Part shown: positions 34,563 through 45,751 of the stretch, in pieces
How the letters are laid out: every line of letters starts with the position of its first letter
How positions within the stretch are numbered: the first letter of the stretch is position 1
Assembly: GCA_001599935.1 (NCBI GenBank)
Contig: BCIJ01000003.1
Span: 766,424-830,423, forward strand
From: Holtermannia corniformis
Lineage: Eukaryota; Basidiomycota; Tremellomycetes; Holtermanniales
Direction: 5' to 3'
Length of the DNA: 64,000 nucleotides
Position numbers and translations under genes: made by a program
The notes under the pieces: generated by a model
The model's database searches: none
Seen by the model: the letters and a program-made list of their open reading frames with translations, nothing else
Told to the model about the DNA's origin: nothing

Positions 34563-36955
34563 ATGTCGCAATCACAGAGCCAGAGCCAGAGCCAGAGCCA
34601 GAGCCGCTACGCAACTCAGCTAGTGCTGCCTGCAGATTACGCACTGGTCCCGAAACTCGAGCGCGGATACAAGCTTATGTCGCAGAGGATCAACGTCACT
34701 CGCGAGGCGCTGCTGCGTCAGCCTGTTCGCACCGACGACGAGGACGAGTGGCTTGAGCAAGCTGGCAATCTATGCGAGCATATCCAAGGCCTCGAAGCCG
34801 TTCGCGACGGTGCTGGGCAAGGCTTTGAGAGGGTCCTCCAGGAGCTCCTCGAGGAGTACGACCTGCAGAACGCACCTACGGCGCGCCCACGGGATACTTT
34901 CGCCATCGATGCTCCGCGCCCACCCACTCAGGAGGTCAAGGACGCAGAAGCCAAGGCAAAAGCAGCTGCACGTCTTGCCAAGACCGGCAAGAAGGCTCGA
35001 GCCCGTCCAAACTACGAGATTCTGGCTATCAAAGCTCAGGCCAAGATCAAGCGGCATGCCACGATCTCGGAGCACTTCGCGATCATCGAGTATCACGAAG
35101 CTCATCCTGCAAACACTGCGATGGCCACGCTGCGCTGGGCGCAGCAGATGTATCCAAAGGTGAAGATATCACACCCTACGATACATCGCTGGATCCATAC
35201 TGCCGCCGAGTGGCGCCGCACCAACGCCCTCACCCTCCCAGACCGTCGCCGTACACGCAGAGTGCGTGTACCGCTGATCGAGGTGGCTTTAAGCCAATGG
35301 GTCGACCAATCACTCAAGAAAGGTGCAAAACTCTGCGACTCAGCCATCATTGCGCAGTATACGCGTCTAGAGGTTTCTCTGAGGCTCACAGAGGAACCCA
35401 CGCCGCGTAGTCGCGGGTGGCTTCAGAAGTTCAAGCTCAGGGCGCAGCTTCAGTGCTTTACCGAGCATGGAGAAGCAGGCTCAGTCGATCGCGCCGCCGT
35501 CCCGCCTGAGCGGCTGCGCCTGCAAGGTGTACTCTCGCAGTATTCGCTCAAGGATACGTTCAACATGGATGAAACCGGGTTGTACTGGAGGTACGTCGAA
35601 CCAAGCCAATTCAGACAGAGCCTAACTTCGCAGGATGATCCCTGACCGTAGTCTGGCTCATACCCGGCAGCCAGGCTTGCAGAAGGCTCGTGATCGCATC
35701 ACCTACGCCTTCACCGTCAATGCTCTTGGCGAGCGTGAGCCGCCGCTGATCATTGGCTCGGCGAAAGAGCCCCATTGCTTCAACAAGGGTACACAGGCCG
35801 AATTCAAGGAACTCGGCGTCGAATACACGCACCAAGACAACGCGTACATGACCATGTGGCAGTTCACGCTGTGGCTCGATCGGTGGGATCGCCGACTGCG
35901 CCAGGAAGGCCGCAAGATCATCTTGCTCCTCGACAACGCCAAAGTACACACTCTGGTGAGCCGCGAAGAGCTCGAGATCGATCCCCGGACCAGGAAGAAC
36001 AAGGAGAAGATCGCGGAGGCCAAGTCTGGGACGAAGAAGCCGCCAATCAAACTCACCAACATCCGCCTCGAATTCCTCGCACCCAACATGACCTCGCACA
36101 TCCAACCTCTTGATCAGGGTATTATCGCTGCCTTCAAGGCAAATTATCGTCGATTATTTGCCGAGCGGGCTTTGTCGAACTTGGATAAAGGAGCAGCCGG
36201 GATTCGGGACATCTGGAAGATCAGGCTACTTGACGCGATTCGCATGGCCAGCGAGGCGTGGTCGTGTGTCAGTCCTGAGACCATGGTCAACTGCTGGCGA
36301 AAGTCTGGCATATTACCAGGCGAAGAAGACGCCGACGGCGAATTGGACATTGAAATCGTGTCTGAGGACGGCGCACGGTCAGTTTCGTACACCTACAACC
36401 GCGTGCTTACTGTTGGTGATGCCCAGCAACGAGCCCGGCGTCTCAAATGCACTCGAGGGCCTCGCAGACGCCCTGAATCGCCTAGAAGCAGCTGAGATCG
36501 TACCTCGCCGCTGCCGGATCGACATCAACGACCTGGTCAGCGGTCGTGACGAGCCGAGTCAATACATACCCGAGCCCATGGAGCCTGCAGAGCTGCTGGC
36601 CGTTGCTCGCACGCAAGTGGTGTTTGAGGATGATGAGGACGAGGATGAGTCAGACGTCGAAATCGAGGCAACTCACGACTCTGCAGGCTCTTCAGGGTCA
36701 TTGCAAGGCTCTCAGGCATCCTCAGAACCTGCAGCACCGTCCCAGGATGCTGTAGAGGCTGCCTTGGCCACCTTGCAAGCTCATGCAAGCTCGAGAAAGG
36801 ATGTTCAGTGGCAAACACTTCAAAGTAGCCTGCGGACCGCTGCGAGGGACTTGAGACTTTCGCGGGCCGCCGGTCTCTCGCAGACGTCCCTGAAGAACTA
36901 CTTTGCAGCGTCGCCCGGGTCGAAGCAAGTGCCAATCGTGGTCGATGATGAGTAG
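34563..36955 (+). CDS. Pogo/Tigger-like DDE transposase
   Basis: 766 residues from three exons (34563-35590, 35634-36377, 36427-36955). The N-terminus is a Ser-Gln repeat from a CAGAGC microsatellite. An HTH region (about residues 145-225, with ATISEHFAIIEYHEAH and ISHPTIHRWIHTAAEWRR) precedes a CENP-B-type HTH ending SRGWLQKFKLRAQL. The catalytic motifs are NMDETGLYWRMIPDR (Asp336), IILLLDNAKVH (Asp443) and SHIQPLDQGIIAAFKANYRR (Asp503). The 59-residue gap between the last two Asp residues is unusually long. The tail is acidic and Ser-rich and ends with QTSLKNYF at 743-750, a PIP-box-like motif. No stop or frameshift interrupts it, so it could be active. Confidence 0.9.
34573..34607 (+). repeat. 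CAGAGC hexanucleotide microsatellite
   Basis: About five to six tandem copies of CAGAGC/CAGAGC-like units sit in frame at the transposase start and encode (Ser-Gln)n. Copy number probably varies between element copies. Confidence 0.8.
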
Positions 36956-37106
36956 TAGTCATGGATGATGATTGAGATGCGGAAGACGGGAAGCTTGACC
37001 CCCACTGCAAATTTTGCAATGACGTGGCGCCAAGATTACGTAAAGTTTCGTATTTGAAAGCCTCTCTAATTGGATACACGTACCATTAGGAACTGCTCAT
37101 CTCAAA

Positions 37107-37122
37107 TATAGAGGCTGCACTG
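37107..37122 (-). repeat. Right terminal inverted repeat
   Basis: TATAGAGGCTGCACTG on the + strand, followed by TA at 37123-37124. It is the exact inverse of the left end. Confidence 0.92.
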
Positions 37123-37421
37123 TACTGGAACCGGTGGCAGCTTACACTGATTAGCTGCTGGCCATCTCGCGATAACACCATACATCAACAGCGATAGCCT
37201 TCTTCCGACATCCCATATTGATAGCAGGTTCCTCTGACCGAGGTCCCAAGAACCCCGAGCGATCGAAGGCGAGACGCTGACGTAGCGTCAAGAAAGCCGA
37301 CGGACACGTTTGGATCGCCGAGCATACGTCTCCAGGATCGACATTGCCACCGGCTTCGGTAAGCCAGACGAGACGCGTGTCCTCGGGGGCTGACGTTGCC
37401 GAAAGGTAGCTTGCTTGCATA
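37123..37421 (+). promoter_or_regulatory. Remaining promoter between transposon and sterol glucosyltransferase
   Basis: About 300 bases separate the transposon right end from the ATG at 37422. No TATA box is evident. A long minus-strand frame (37151-37762) covers it but looks like a shadow of the gene. The native promoter seems to have been split by the insertion. Confidence 0.45.
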
Positions 37422-40400
37422 ATGGCACCGTTGTCAAAGCTGTCCCGGGTGCTACACCAACGCAACAGACAGGGACCCGACACCAACGATGCGGGCTCGT
37501 CCACCTCGACTCTAGCAACCGACAGCAGCGTGCCCATTTCGAAACTCGACAACCAGAGTGCAGCTCGGACCGAAGTGGGTGGCACTTGCTGCTCCATGGA
37601 AATGTTCAACATGTTCAAACTCATGGCCAGCGCGCGTTTGCCCAGTCTCAAGAAGAGGGCTGATGGCTCGGATGAGTCGGACGATGACACAGAGGAGGTC
37701 GTAGAAACTCCGACGGCTATGACGCCACCCGAGGCTCTGGAAGCTCCCAGCGATGCTCCCAAAGACAGTCCAGGACTACAGTATGATCAGGCGATCGACA
37801 AGGAGATGCTTGCATCCCGATTGGCGGGTATGTTGGATGGGCCGTAATGTTCATTAGGCTGATCATAAGCAGCTCTTTCACTCAGCAACCTCTCTCCTTT
37901 GACGAATGGTGGTGTTGCCAAGAATACTCGCAAACGGCCTGCTCTTCCTCAATTTCATTCCCAGGGGTCACCGACAACCGAATCCCTAGATGGACCAGTA
38001 GCCCCTGTCATCCCCCTGGGTGAAGTAGTCGAGGCCACCGACGACGTCAAGAATGAAGATCCACCGGCGGAGCAGGATGATATTGAGCCGACAGATGAAG
38101 AGAAGATGCAAGCTATCAAGGAGGATTTCGGGGAGATTGCGACGTTGATGGAGCCGACTGACATGAATCCGGGTGGCTGGGAGGATGAGCGGCTGCTGGC
38201 TGAGAGCACCGGATCTGTCTTTCGTGGAGGTATGTACAAGTGAAGTCTCCCGCTTAGTAGCGCTAATGTCCCAATGCCTAGTTTTGCTCATTGTGTGTTG
38301 TTTGATCAATGCGCTCGAGTTACGCTGATTTGACCAGGGGAATCTGCACCTCACCACTCATCGCTTGCTGTTTCACGCCCTCCTCCCTCCGCTCGCGGGT
38401 GCTATCGCGCGAGGGCAGCCGAATGATGGTCAATCAAGTGGCGAGCGGGCCATCAATGCTGCCATGGCTCAATTCACCGTGTTGCATTCGGGGCCCGTCA
38501 ATATTCACCGACCAGGACTCTTGGCTACCAAGCGGAGAGTCTGGATGGAGCTTAGCGCCGAGATGGTGACTTCGTATCCGAGCGCCGATGAAGCGGGTCG
38601 CGTCAGGCCAATCAAGTCCGTGATGTGTGAGTTTCGACGGCAGTGCGCGAGGCAGACTGACCCTCGCGCAGTGTCTTCTATCCGACATATCGCTCCCCTA
38701 GACCCAACTCATCCCCACGACGTCTATGTGACATACGATACCGTCGAAGGCCAGCCACCAACCACAACTCATTACAGCTTTGATACCGAGGAGTCCGCAC
38801 TGAACTGGCGTCGGGAGCTCGAAGGCGCTCTGTACCGTCACGCACGAGCTCGCTGGGCACGTCGGCGCAAGGCAGCAGCCAACCCTGACCTCGTTGGCGG
38901 GCCGCGAGGCGAGCTCTCCGAGCGCGCTCCTGGCGAACCCGACAATTCGGAAGAGTGGCTCATGCTGCGAATGTGTATCCCGCTTGACAGAATTCACCTG
39001 ATTGCTTGCGAGGACTACCATGGCTTCGCAAAACTCATAAACATGGACGTTGATCTTGACGAAGATCAGTCAGAACGGTATTGCGCACCGTCTTCCTCCA
39101 TGCTGCCGGCTGCGAGTCCCAGTGCAGCTCCGAGCGTCGCGCGGACGAAGTCCTGTCATGTACCGTCAAGAAGGGGCAGCCAGGACTCGAAAGATGTGAA
39201 CGCATCAACGTCAACCGTATCAACCAACACGTCGCCGTCTCGTTCGGGGAGCACCCTGAAGAAGACTATCACTTCAATGGGCAGTGCTCTTGTTCGACGG
39301 GATAGCGAGAGAGGCTCATTCATCAACAACCGACCATCTTCTACCCCTGGCTCGCCCATACTCGAAGCCGCCGACAAACGCTCAGCAACGACGTCGAGCT
39401 TGCAAACGCCGACCAAGGGCCAGCCCCAGATGTATCATGAGGACGACAAGTCGAGTTGCAATCTGCGCATTGGACTGCTCAACGAGGTCGAGTGGTTCGC
39501 AGAGGCGTTCGCGGCCGCTCTGGCGGCGTCCCACGGGAGGCGCTACAAAGACCCGGCCCAACGAGCTAAAGTCACGATGCGCGTGGCGGACCACGACATC
39601 CTGGCCGCCGACGACGAAAACGAAGACAGCTCGCGAGGCTCGTCGATGGAAAACTACAATGTCAGTCGCGGCTCGGAGGATATCGAGGACGTGCATGTGG
39701 CGGCCAGCAGAGCCAAGGCGGAGAAAGCGGCCATGGCGGCAAAGGTGTTTGGCATTGATCCAGACGAGGAGATCTGGCGTGAGTTGCGGCAGTCTTCCAA
39801 CGTGTCGTGGGCTGATCATGATCCAGTGAAACGGTGCTATGTCAATCAAGGCTTGGTCCCTATTCGCGGCCATCTCATCGTGTCCTCCAAATTCATCTGC
39901 TTCTGGCGAAGGAACGTAGCTGCGCAGGACATCAAGGTGAGCCTTGCAATTTCCGAGTCACGAAGGCGCTCATCACAATCTAGTACCGGTTCCATACGCA
40001 TGAAGTCAAAGGTGCCGTGGAGACTCGCTCCGTGCGCCTAGGTATGCACGGCATGGCTTTGCGAATCGAGGGGCACCACGACTTGCGCTTCGAGTTCTGG
40101 CAAGCCAAGGCGAGGGAGGAGGTAGGCCCCAGGAACACCTCCACACCAACTTGCTGATGACGTTCGTAGACAATCGAGCGAATCAACACGGTGGTGGCCC
40201 ATGGTGGAGATACATCACCGCCTGCCAGCATGGATCCGCCAGGCCTTGCGCCCACCGGGATCGTGAGCCCATCACGATCACCACCGTCCTCTATCCTTCC
40301 CTTAGAGCGGACGGCATCGCCGACTAGCGACAAGCCTGGCCTTGTTCGCGAGTCTAGCATATTAGCGCCTCGCAAGGACGCTATGACTCGCCAAATAGCT

Positions 40401-42522
40401 ATCCCGGATGCTGCTATCAATTACGTGCCGTTTATTGCAAACAAGCCGCCAGGCTCCATGCACCACGTCACCCCGCGGCACTTCGTCTGCCTCACGATCG
40501 GAAGCAGAGGAGATGTTCAACCTTACATTGCCTTGGGACTTGGCTTGCTCAAGGATGGACACCGGGTCACCATCGTGACGCATCGTAAGTCTGCGCCCGT
40601 GAGTGTGTAAGAATGCTCACCAGGAACAGCCGAGTTCAAGACCTGGGTTGAAGGGTACGGCATTGGGCACCGGGCGGCTGGCGGTGATCCAACTGCTCTC
40701 ATGAAGCTGAGCAGTGATCACAAGGTGCGGAGCATGAAGACTGGCATGCGCGACCTTCTAATTGCATCACAGATGTTCTCCGTCGGCTTCTTCCAAGAGA
40801 GTCTAGGCTCTTTCCGGACTTGGCTCGATGAATGTAAGTGCAATGGCGCGACGCAGTCAGAAATTCACGTATGACTACAGTACTTCTGGATAGCTGGCGC
40901 GCGTGCCACGATGCAGATGTGCTAATCGAATCGCCATCGACCATGTCCGGCGTCCACATTGCCGAAGCACTCAAGATTCCCTACTTCGCGAGTACACCAG
41001 CTTCCATGGGGACTGAGGCTGACAATAGCAGCGAGCCTTTACGATGCCTTGGACGCGCACGACGGCCTACCCTCAGGCATTCGTGGGTACCTCGCGCTCC
41101 ACGGACGAGACTGACAATCTCAGATGGTCCCGGCAGTGGAGATGGGTCCCGGCTTCAACTGTGAGTGGCGGATCGCCAACTGTCTAAACGCTGACCAAAA
41201 ACAGATTCTACATATGGTTAGTGTAACCGGGACTGATGCGCTCACGATCACATACTTATTTGCGTCCCGGACAGTTCTCTACGTATGTCTCGATCAGCTC
41301 ATCTAGTACATTCGCTGATCATGAGTCAGGACAATATTATCTGGACCGCTACGGCTCCTCAGATCAATCGATGGCGCAAAAAGTACCTCCACCTCAAAGC
41401 CACAGATATGGCGCATCTCTCGGTCAAAAAGGTGTGTGGTCCTGCTTGCCTTGTTCACAGACTGACAGACCACAGATCCCATTCTTGTACAACTTCAGTC
41501 CAGCTGTGGTACCAAAGCCACTTGACTGGCATGATGACATGTAAGTTGACACTAGCGCTGGCATTGCTATCACTGACACGACGTAGCACCATCAGTTCGT
41601 CGAATTAACGGATTGCTCACTGACGCTGACGGCTCGTAGCCGGGTACTGGAATCTTGAGAACAGTGACACCGATTGGACTCCTCCGGAGTCACTAGACGC
41701 GTTCATCAAGGAAGCAAGAGAACTGGCCAAGCCTCTTGTGTACATTGTAAGTTGACGTTCAGTCTAGCGGCTGGGCGCTCATTTGAACAGGGCTTTGGGT
41801 CCATAGTCGTCAACAACGCCAATCAAGTCACGCGCAATATCATCAAGGCCGTCGCGCAGGGTACGTCCCGGCGAAGTAATCTTGAGGTGCTGCTGATCCA
41901 GTGGTGCAGCTGATGTCTACGCTGTCATTGCGAAAGGCTGGTCTTCGCGCGGTGCTGATCCGGCCAAGGAAGGCGAGGAAATCGTCTTCCCGGACAACTG
42001 CTACAGCGTGGACAAAGTCCCGCATGGCTGGCTGTTCCCTCAAATTGATGCTGCGATGCACCACGGCGGTGCTGGTACCGTTGGGGCGAGTCTGCGTGGT
42101 GAGTGTCTGCGGGTACGACTGATCGTCGATGACTCATGCGACGCAGCCGGCCTGCCCACAATGATCAAGCCATGGTTCGGGTGAGTCAATCGTGGCCACG
42201 CGCGCACGCCGCTAACGCCCACTGCAGTGATCAGTTCTTCTGGTGCGCATGCTACCTGTGGTTGGGCGTCCAGCTGACACTTTGCAGGGCAAACCGGGTC
42301 ACGCGCCTTGAAGTTGGCTTGAAGGTGGCTTCGCTCAGCGCCGATGACATTGCCAGCGCGCTGTCAAAGGCAACTTCCAACACCGTCATGATCGAGAAAG
42401 CCCGCCGAGTCGGCGAGAAGATCCGAATGGAGGACGGCGTGACGATGGCAAAGAAGACGATCTACTCGCAACTCTCACGCGCAGCTGCAGATCGGACAAA
42501 GATGCATTGGGCAAAGGTCTAG
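37422..42522 (+). CDS. ATG26: Sterol 3-beta-glucosyltransferase (Ugt51/Atg26 type)
   Basis: Transfers glucose from UDP-glucose to membrane sterols. About 1400 residues in roughly twenty exons. Domains in order: an acidic N-terminus ([15 protein letters not shown]); a first GRAM domain ([20 protein letters not shown]); a PH domain ([22 protein letters not shown]); and a second GRAM domain ([20 protein letters not shown]). A GT28/GT1 catalytic unit follows, with [46 protein letters not shown] and the sugar-nucleotide motif [19 protein letters not shown]. The stop is at 42520-42522. One intron (40988-41031) starts GC rather than GT. The promoter holds the transposon right end about 300 bases upstream of the start. 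Confidence 0.93.
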
Positions 42523-42607
42523 CTCGACGATTATAGGGATGCTTGTACCATTAGGTGGAGCGAATAGCGATTATATGGGATTGGGGTCAATGATGCATGT
42601 TGTGAGA

Positions 42608-44063
42608 TCATGTCGGTGTTTGACCTTGGGCGACTGTTTCGAGGATTGCCTGTAGTCGGTCTAGCACCTCGGTGGCCTCGCTGTCTGTGACAGAGTGTGC
42701 TTCGCGCGCGAGTGAGATAGTCATTGGTCCAAGGCTCGCTGTCGTCTCGATGGTCATGACCGAGAAAACCAGCGCCGCAGCCGTCGGGAGCGGGCGCTGG
42801 CAAAAGAGTCCCTCTTTGACTCGCCACGAGTCAGCGTCACCGGTGGCCACCTTGACACGGCCGAGGTTACTGAGCTCGAAGCTGCCCTGGTGCGGCCCCT
42901 GAACCTTGGCCCGGAAGAAAGCTTCCCAACCCTCGCTCGAAGATTTGTCGCCCTTGTCAGGGATGAAGGCCAGCATACCGATATCTTCCAGCGCCGCCTT
43001 GTATCGATTGGGATGCTGCATCATCGCCGCATATGCCGCTGCATGCGTCCAGAAGGGCTGAAAGGGCTTTGGCACGATATATAGCAGACCGCCATTGTAG
43101 TTGCCTTGGGTGTGGTTGCCCGCCCCAAGTGCCGGTCGGACGGAGGTCGATGCCATGCTCTTCAATGTCTGTTGCGCATCGTGGACTAATGGCTGAATGG
43201 AGAGGGACAAGGCGGCGTGTAGAACCGCGTGAAGGGATACACAGTGGTCTTTCGATGCCTTGAGGAGCGCCGACACGGTATCGGTGGAGAGTGTGAGGTT
43301 GCTGACTTTGGCGGTTGGAACGGCGGGGCGTTCGGCGTTGCCGTTCCATACGATGGGCTCGGGGAACAGCGCCTGGATGAAGCGCGGCAAGTGCCGCTTG
43401 ACCAACTCCTTGAAGATGACGCTCAAGAGTGTCGGAAACGACGGCTTTGTGGAGACCAGTGACTCGAGGCTGGGCGGCAGTGAGGCGTCAGAAGGCAGTG
43501 CGACATACGTGCTTTGTACTGGTGTGGCATCCCCAGCACTTGCCAGCGCTCCCGTGATACGCTGCAGCAAGTCCAAGGTTGACAAGCCATCGAATAGCAT
43601 GTGGCCAACTGCCACTGAAAGCCAGAGCGTGTCCGTGCCGGGACGCTGCCAGACATGTACGCGCCACATGGGAAGTTGGCTTTGGGCGAACGCAAAGTCG
43701 TGTTGCAGTAGCGATTCTATTGCCGCTTCATGCGAGATGCTCGCATCGTCCCAGATGATGTGCTGAGTCACGTTCACCCGTGAGACGAACTCGAAGCTCG
43801 GCTTGGATGATTTGACGTTTGCGCATACCGCAAATGCGCTTGGCAAACACTCGACAGCACGAGCAACAGAGAGCTCGATTTGGGTACGGAGCTGCTCTGC
43901 GGTTGTCCCAGGCGTCGTGTCGAAGGCGAAGCCAACAACAGGCACAGCTTCATACCCGACCAAGCTCCTGCATCACGATTAGTCTGATACGCACAGACGT
44001 CCGTCACATTCACCTTGTCAACGAGAATCGGTCTAGCAGCCCAAGCTCCCGGACCGAGTTCAT
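42608..44063 (-). CDS. Alcohol O-acetyltransferase-like (AATase / condensation-fold) protein
   Basis: Acyltransferase of the CoA-dependent BAHD/condensation fold; fungal members esterify alcohols with acetyl-CoA. Exon 1 begins MNSVRELGLLDRFSLTR and joins, across a normal 46-base intron (43968-44013), to SLVGYEAVPVVGFAFD, matching the family opening. The catalytic HxxxD is in VAVGHMLFDGLS. Later landmarks are VSLHAVLHAALSLSIQPL, TSVRPALGAGNHTQGNYNGG and SFELSNLGRVKV. Total about 470 residues; the stop is at 42608-42610. It is convergent with the sterol glucosyltransferase (85 bases). Substrate cannot be told from sequence. Confidence 0.82.
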
Positions 44064-44275
44064 ATTGCTCAGCGGTGATGTTCGATGTACCGGAGCTGAC
44101 TCTCTGCGTCGCCCGCGTCGCCATGATAAACTTTACCGGCGGCCGAGGACGAGAAGAAGACCCTGACGGCAAACATCTCCGCATTTGACGCGTGTTTCAT
44201 GTGACCTGCCAGCAAAATCAAGACGCGTTGAGGGCTCAGCGCGAGGTATCGCTGCACTGAGGCCATCCAGCTGCC

Positions 44276-45188
44276 ATGCGTATCCATCTTCCTCTTCCCG
44301 CTTCATTCTTTGATGCCTCGTTGAAGCCGAAAAGTGACGCGCCGCCGTTGGTGCAGCTCGGCGGCGAGCTCGTGCTCATGGAACTCCAAGGCGAGATCGA
44401 TGTCGAGGGCGACACGGCCAACGGTGTCGTTGGCTTGCTTGGGTTTGAGCGGCCAGTGAGTAGTACAGTCATGACGAGCACAAGGGTATGCTGACAAACA
44501 TTGCGTAGGACAAACCCACGCTGCACATTGGCGCTCACCACCTCCTCCATGGCAAGATTGCGACTCTGCCGAAACCCTACGCCGTGATCCGCAAAGTTCT
44601 CACGAGTCGAAGCGACACCATTCTCCGCCCTGGAGCAGTCACCTCGTCGACCGTCAAAGCCCCAATCGCTGTCGATTCGGACGACGCTGCGAGTGAAGCT
44701 GAAAGCGACACTGAGCTAGCGCCGGGCGACCCATCGGTGACCCCAGCCAGACCTAGGCATGCCGTCAATCAAGCGACGCCAAAGAGTGCCATTCCCTCGC
44801 GTCTTCTGCTCCAACAATCATCACCTACCGGTCCGATCGCCAGCAGCAGTCCGCTCGGCCCTGCACCTGCCGCTCGAGACTACTCGTCCGACCTGGATTC
44901 AAGTCCCGTCATGCCAACGAGTAACAGATCGGTTGCAAAGGGCAAGCGGAAGTGGACACATGAGCAAGAGCAAGATGATGACGTGCCGGGAAAGCGTCGT
45001 GTGAAGCCTAAACCCCAGCCTGAAGGCAAGGAACGCACGAGGGCATACGAGGTCGTCGGCATCGTTCGAAAAAAGGTAGTCTTCTCACTCAGGTGGGTCC
45101 CGTCACGTTCTCAGCGTGCAAAAGCGCGTACTGATATAACCATCCTAGGCCAGAACCGATTGTCCAAGCGACGATTCTGCCAGAATAG
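44276..45188 (+). CDS. CTF8: Ctf8, subunit of the alternative RFC clamp loader (Ctf18-Dcc1-Ctf8)
   Basis: Acts with Ctf18 and Dcc1 to load PCNA during S phase and support sister chromatid cohesion. Two conserved blocks are present: GELVLMELQGEIDVEG near the N-terminus and, after an intron near 44458-44508, KPTLHIGAHHLLHGKIATLPKPYAVIRK. The last exon supplies FSLRPEPIV and the stop at 45186-45188. Between the blocks and the end lies an acidic/Ser-Pro insert and a basic stretch (KGKRKWTHEQEQDDD), making the protein about 270 residues, roughly twice yeast Ctf8. It is divergent from the acetyltransferase gene. Confidence 0.9.
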
Positions 45189-45364
45189 CGAAGAGTGGTG
45201 CAATGACAGCCTTTGAGCGGGGACGAAAGGATGGCGAAGTTGCTTCGGGGCGATTCAGACTATCAAGGGAACGATGGTCTGTTCATGTTCCGCCGACAGG
45301 CCGTAAGTGTTGTATATAGTCACCATGTTGTGATCAGTCAGTCTACATACGTTGCTTCAACACC

Positions 45365-45751
45365 ATGTCTGGCGACTTGCCCGCTCACGGTCGGTACTCG
45401 ACGCGGTGCCCGCCCGAGCAAGTCGCTGCTTTCGGTGAGCCGCAGCACACCGACCTCTCTTCCGTACCCGACATCAGCAACATCTCGCAGTCTCCCTCGG
45501 ATGACACGGTAAACTTCACTATCCACTCGGGTGTCGCGACGACTTGTTCCGGTGGGGGCAGCATGAAGGCTGTCGGTGAACCGGTAGCCTACTTTAGGTG
45601 TAACGGCGAGACGACTCCCGACGTTCTGTACCTGGCCTACTGCGCTGACAAGACGCACACGCATGTCTTGGCCGCTCAAGGTGATACCGAGCCATTCGGG
45701 TATCAGTTCACGACGCAATCGGGAGATCTCGTGTTACCGAAGGCTGCGTGA
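45365..45751 (+). CDS. Hypothetical protein, 128 residues
   Basis: A single open frame with coding-like base composition, beginning MSGDLPAHGRYSTRCPPEQ and containing EPVAYFRCNGETTPDVLYLAYC and HVLAAQGDTEPFGYQFTT. It has no signal peptide, no membrane segment and four Cys. I do not recognise a family. An upstream short frame (MAKLLRGDSDYQ..., from about 45231) followed by a GTAAGT at 45302 could be a first exon, but the junction frame is not established. Confidence 0.5.
   Translation: MSGDLPAHGRYSTRCPPEQVAAFGEPQHTDLSSVPDISNISQSPSDDTVNFTIHSGVATTCSGGGSMKAVGEPVAYFRCNGETTPDVLYLAYCADKTHTHVLAAQGDTEPFGYQFTTQSGDLVLPKAA

Larger units (their letters stand above)
34145..37122 (+). mobile_element. Complete pogo/Tigger-like (Tc1/mariner superfamily) DNA transposon
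   Basis: A 2978-base unit is bounded by perfect 16-bp terminal inverted repeats beginning CAGTGCAGCC and is flanked on each side by TA, the target duplication of Tc1/mariner elements. It contains one spliced transposase gene with the DDE catalytic motifs. Joining the flanks gives GGAACTACTGG as the likely empty site. Subterminal copies of a CCTCTCTATTTGG-like word occur at both ends and may be transposase-binding sites. It lies between the Nox gene and the sterol glucosyltransferase gene. Perfect repeats plus an open transposase suggest a fairly recent insertion. Confidence 0.9.

Noticed and set aside
34265..34756. 163-codon frame at the transposon 5' end
   Set aside because: It is in a different frame from the transposase, has no motif, and covers the noncoding leader and repeat region.
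36361..36495. Early stop of the transposase after exon 2 (tail ending near 36495)
   Set aside because: A GTCAGT...GCCCAG intron (36378-36426) joins to a long coding-like third exon ending at 36955, which is more plausible than read-through.
37151..37762. 203-codon minus-strand open frame upstream of and within the sterol glucosyltransferase
   Set aside because: It overlaps the first coding exon in antisense and has no recognisable motif or splice context.
43968..43990. Apparent 23-base intron in the acetyltransferase-like gene
   Set aside because: Shifting exon 1 to the ATG at 44061-44063 gives MNSVRELGLLDRFSLTR joined through a normal 46-base intron, which fits the family better.
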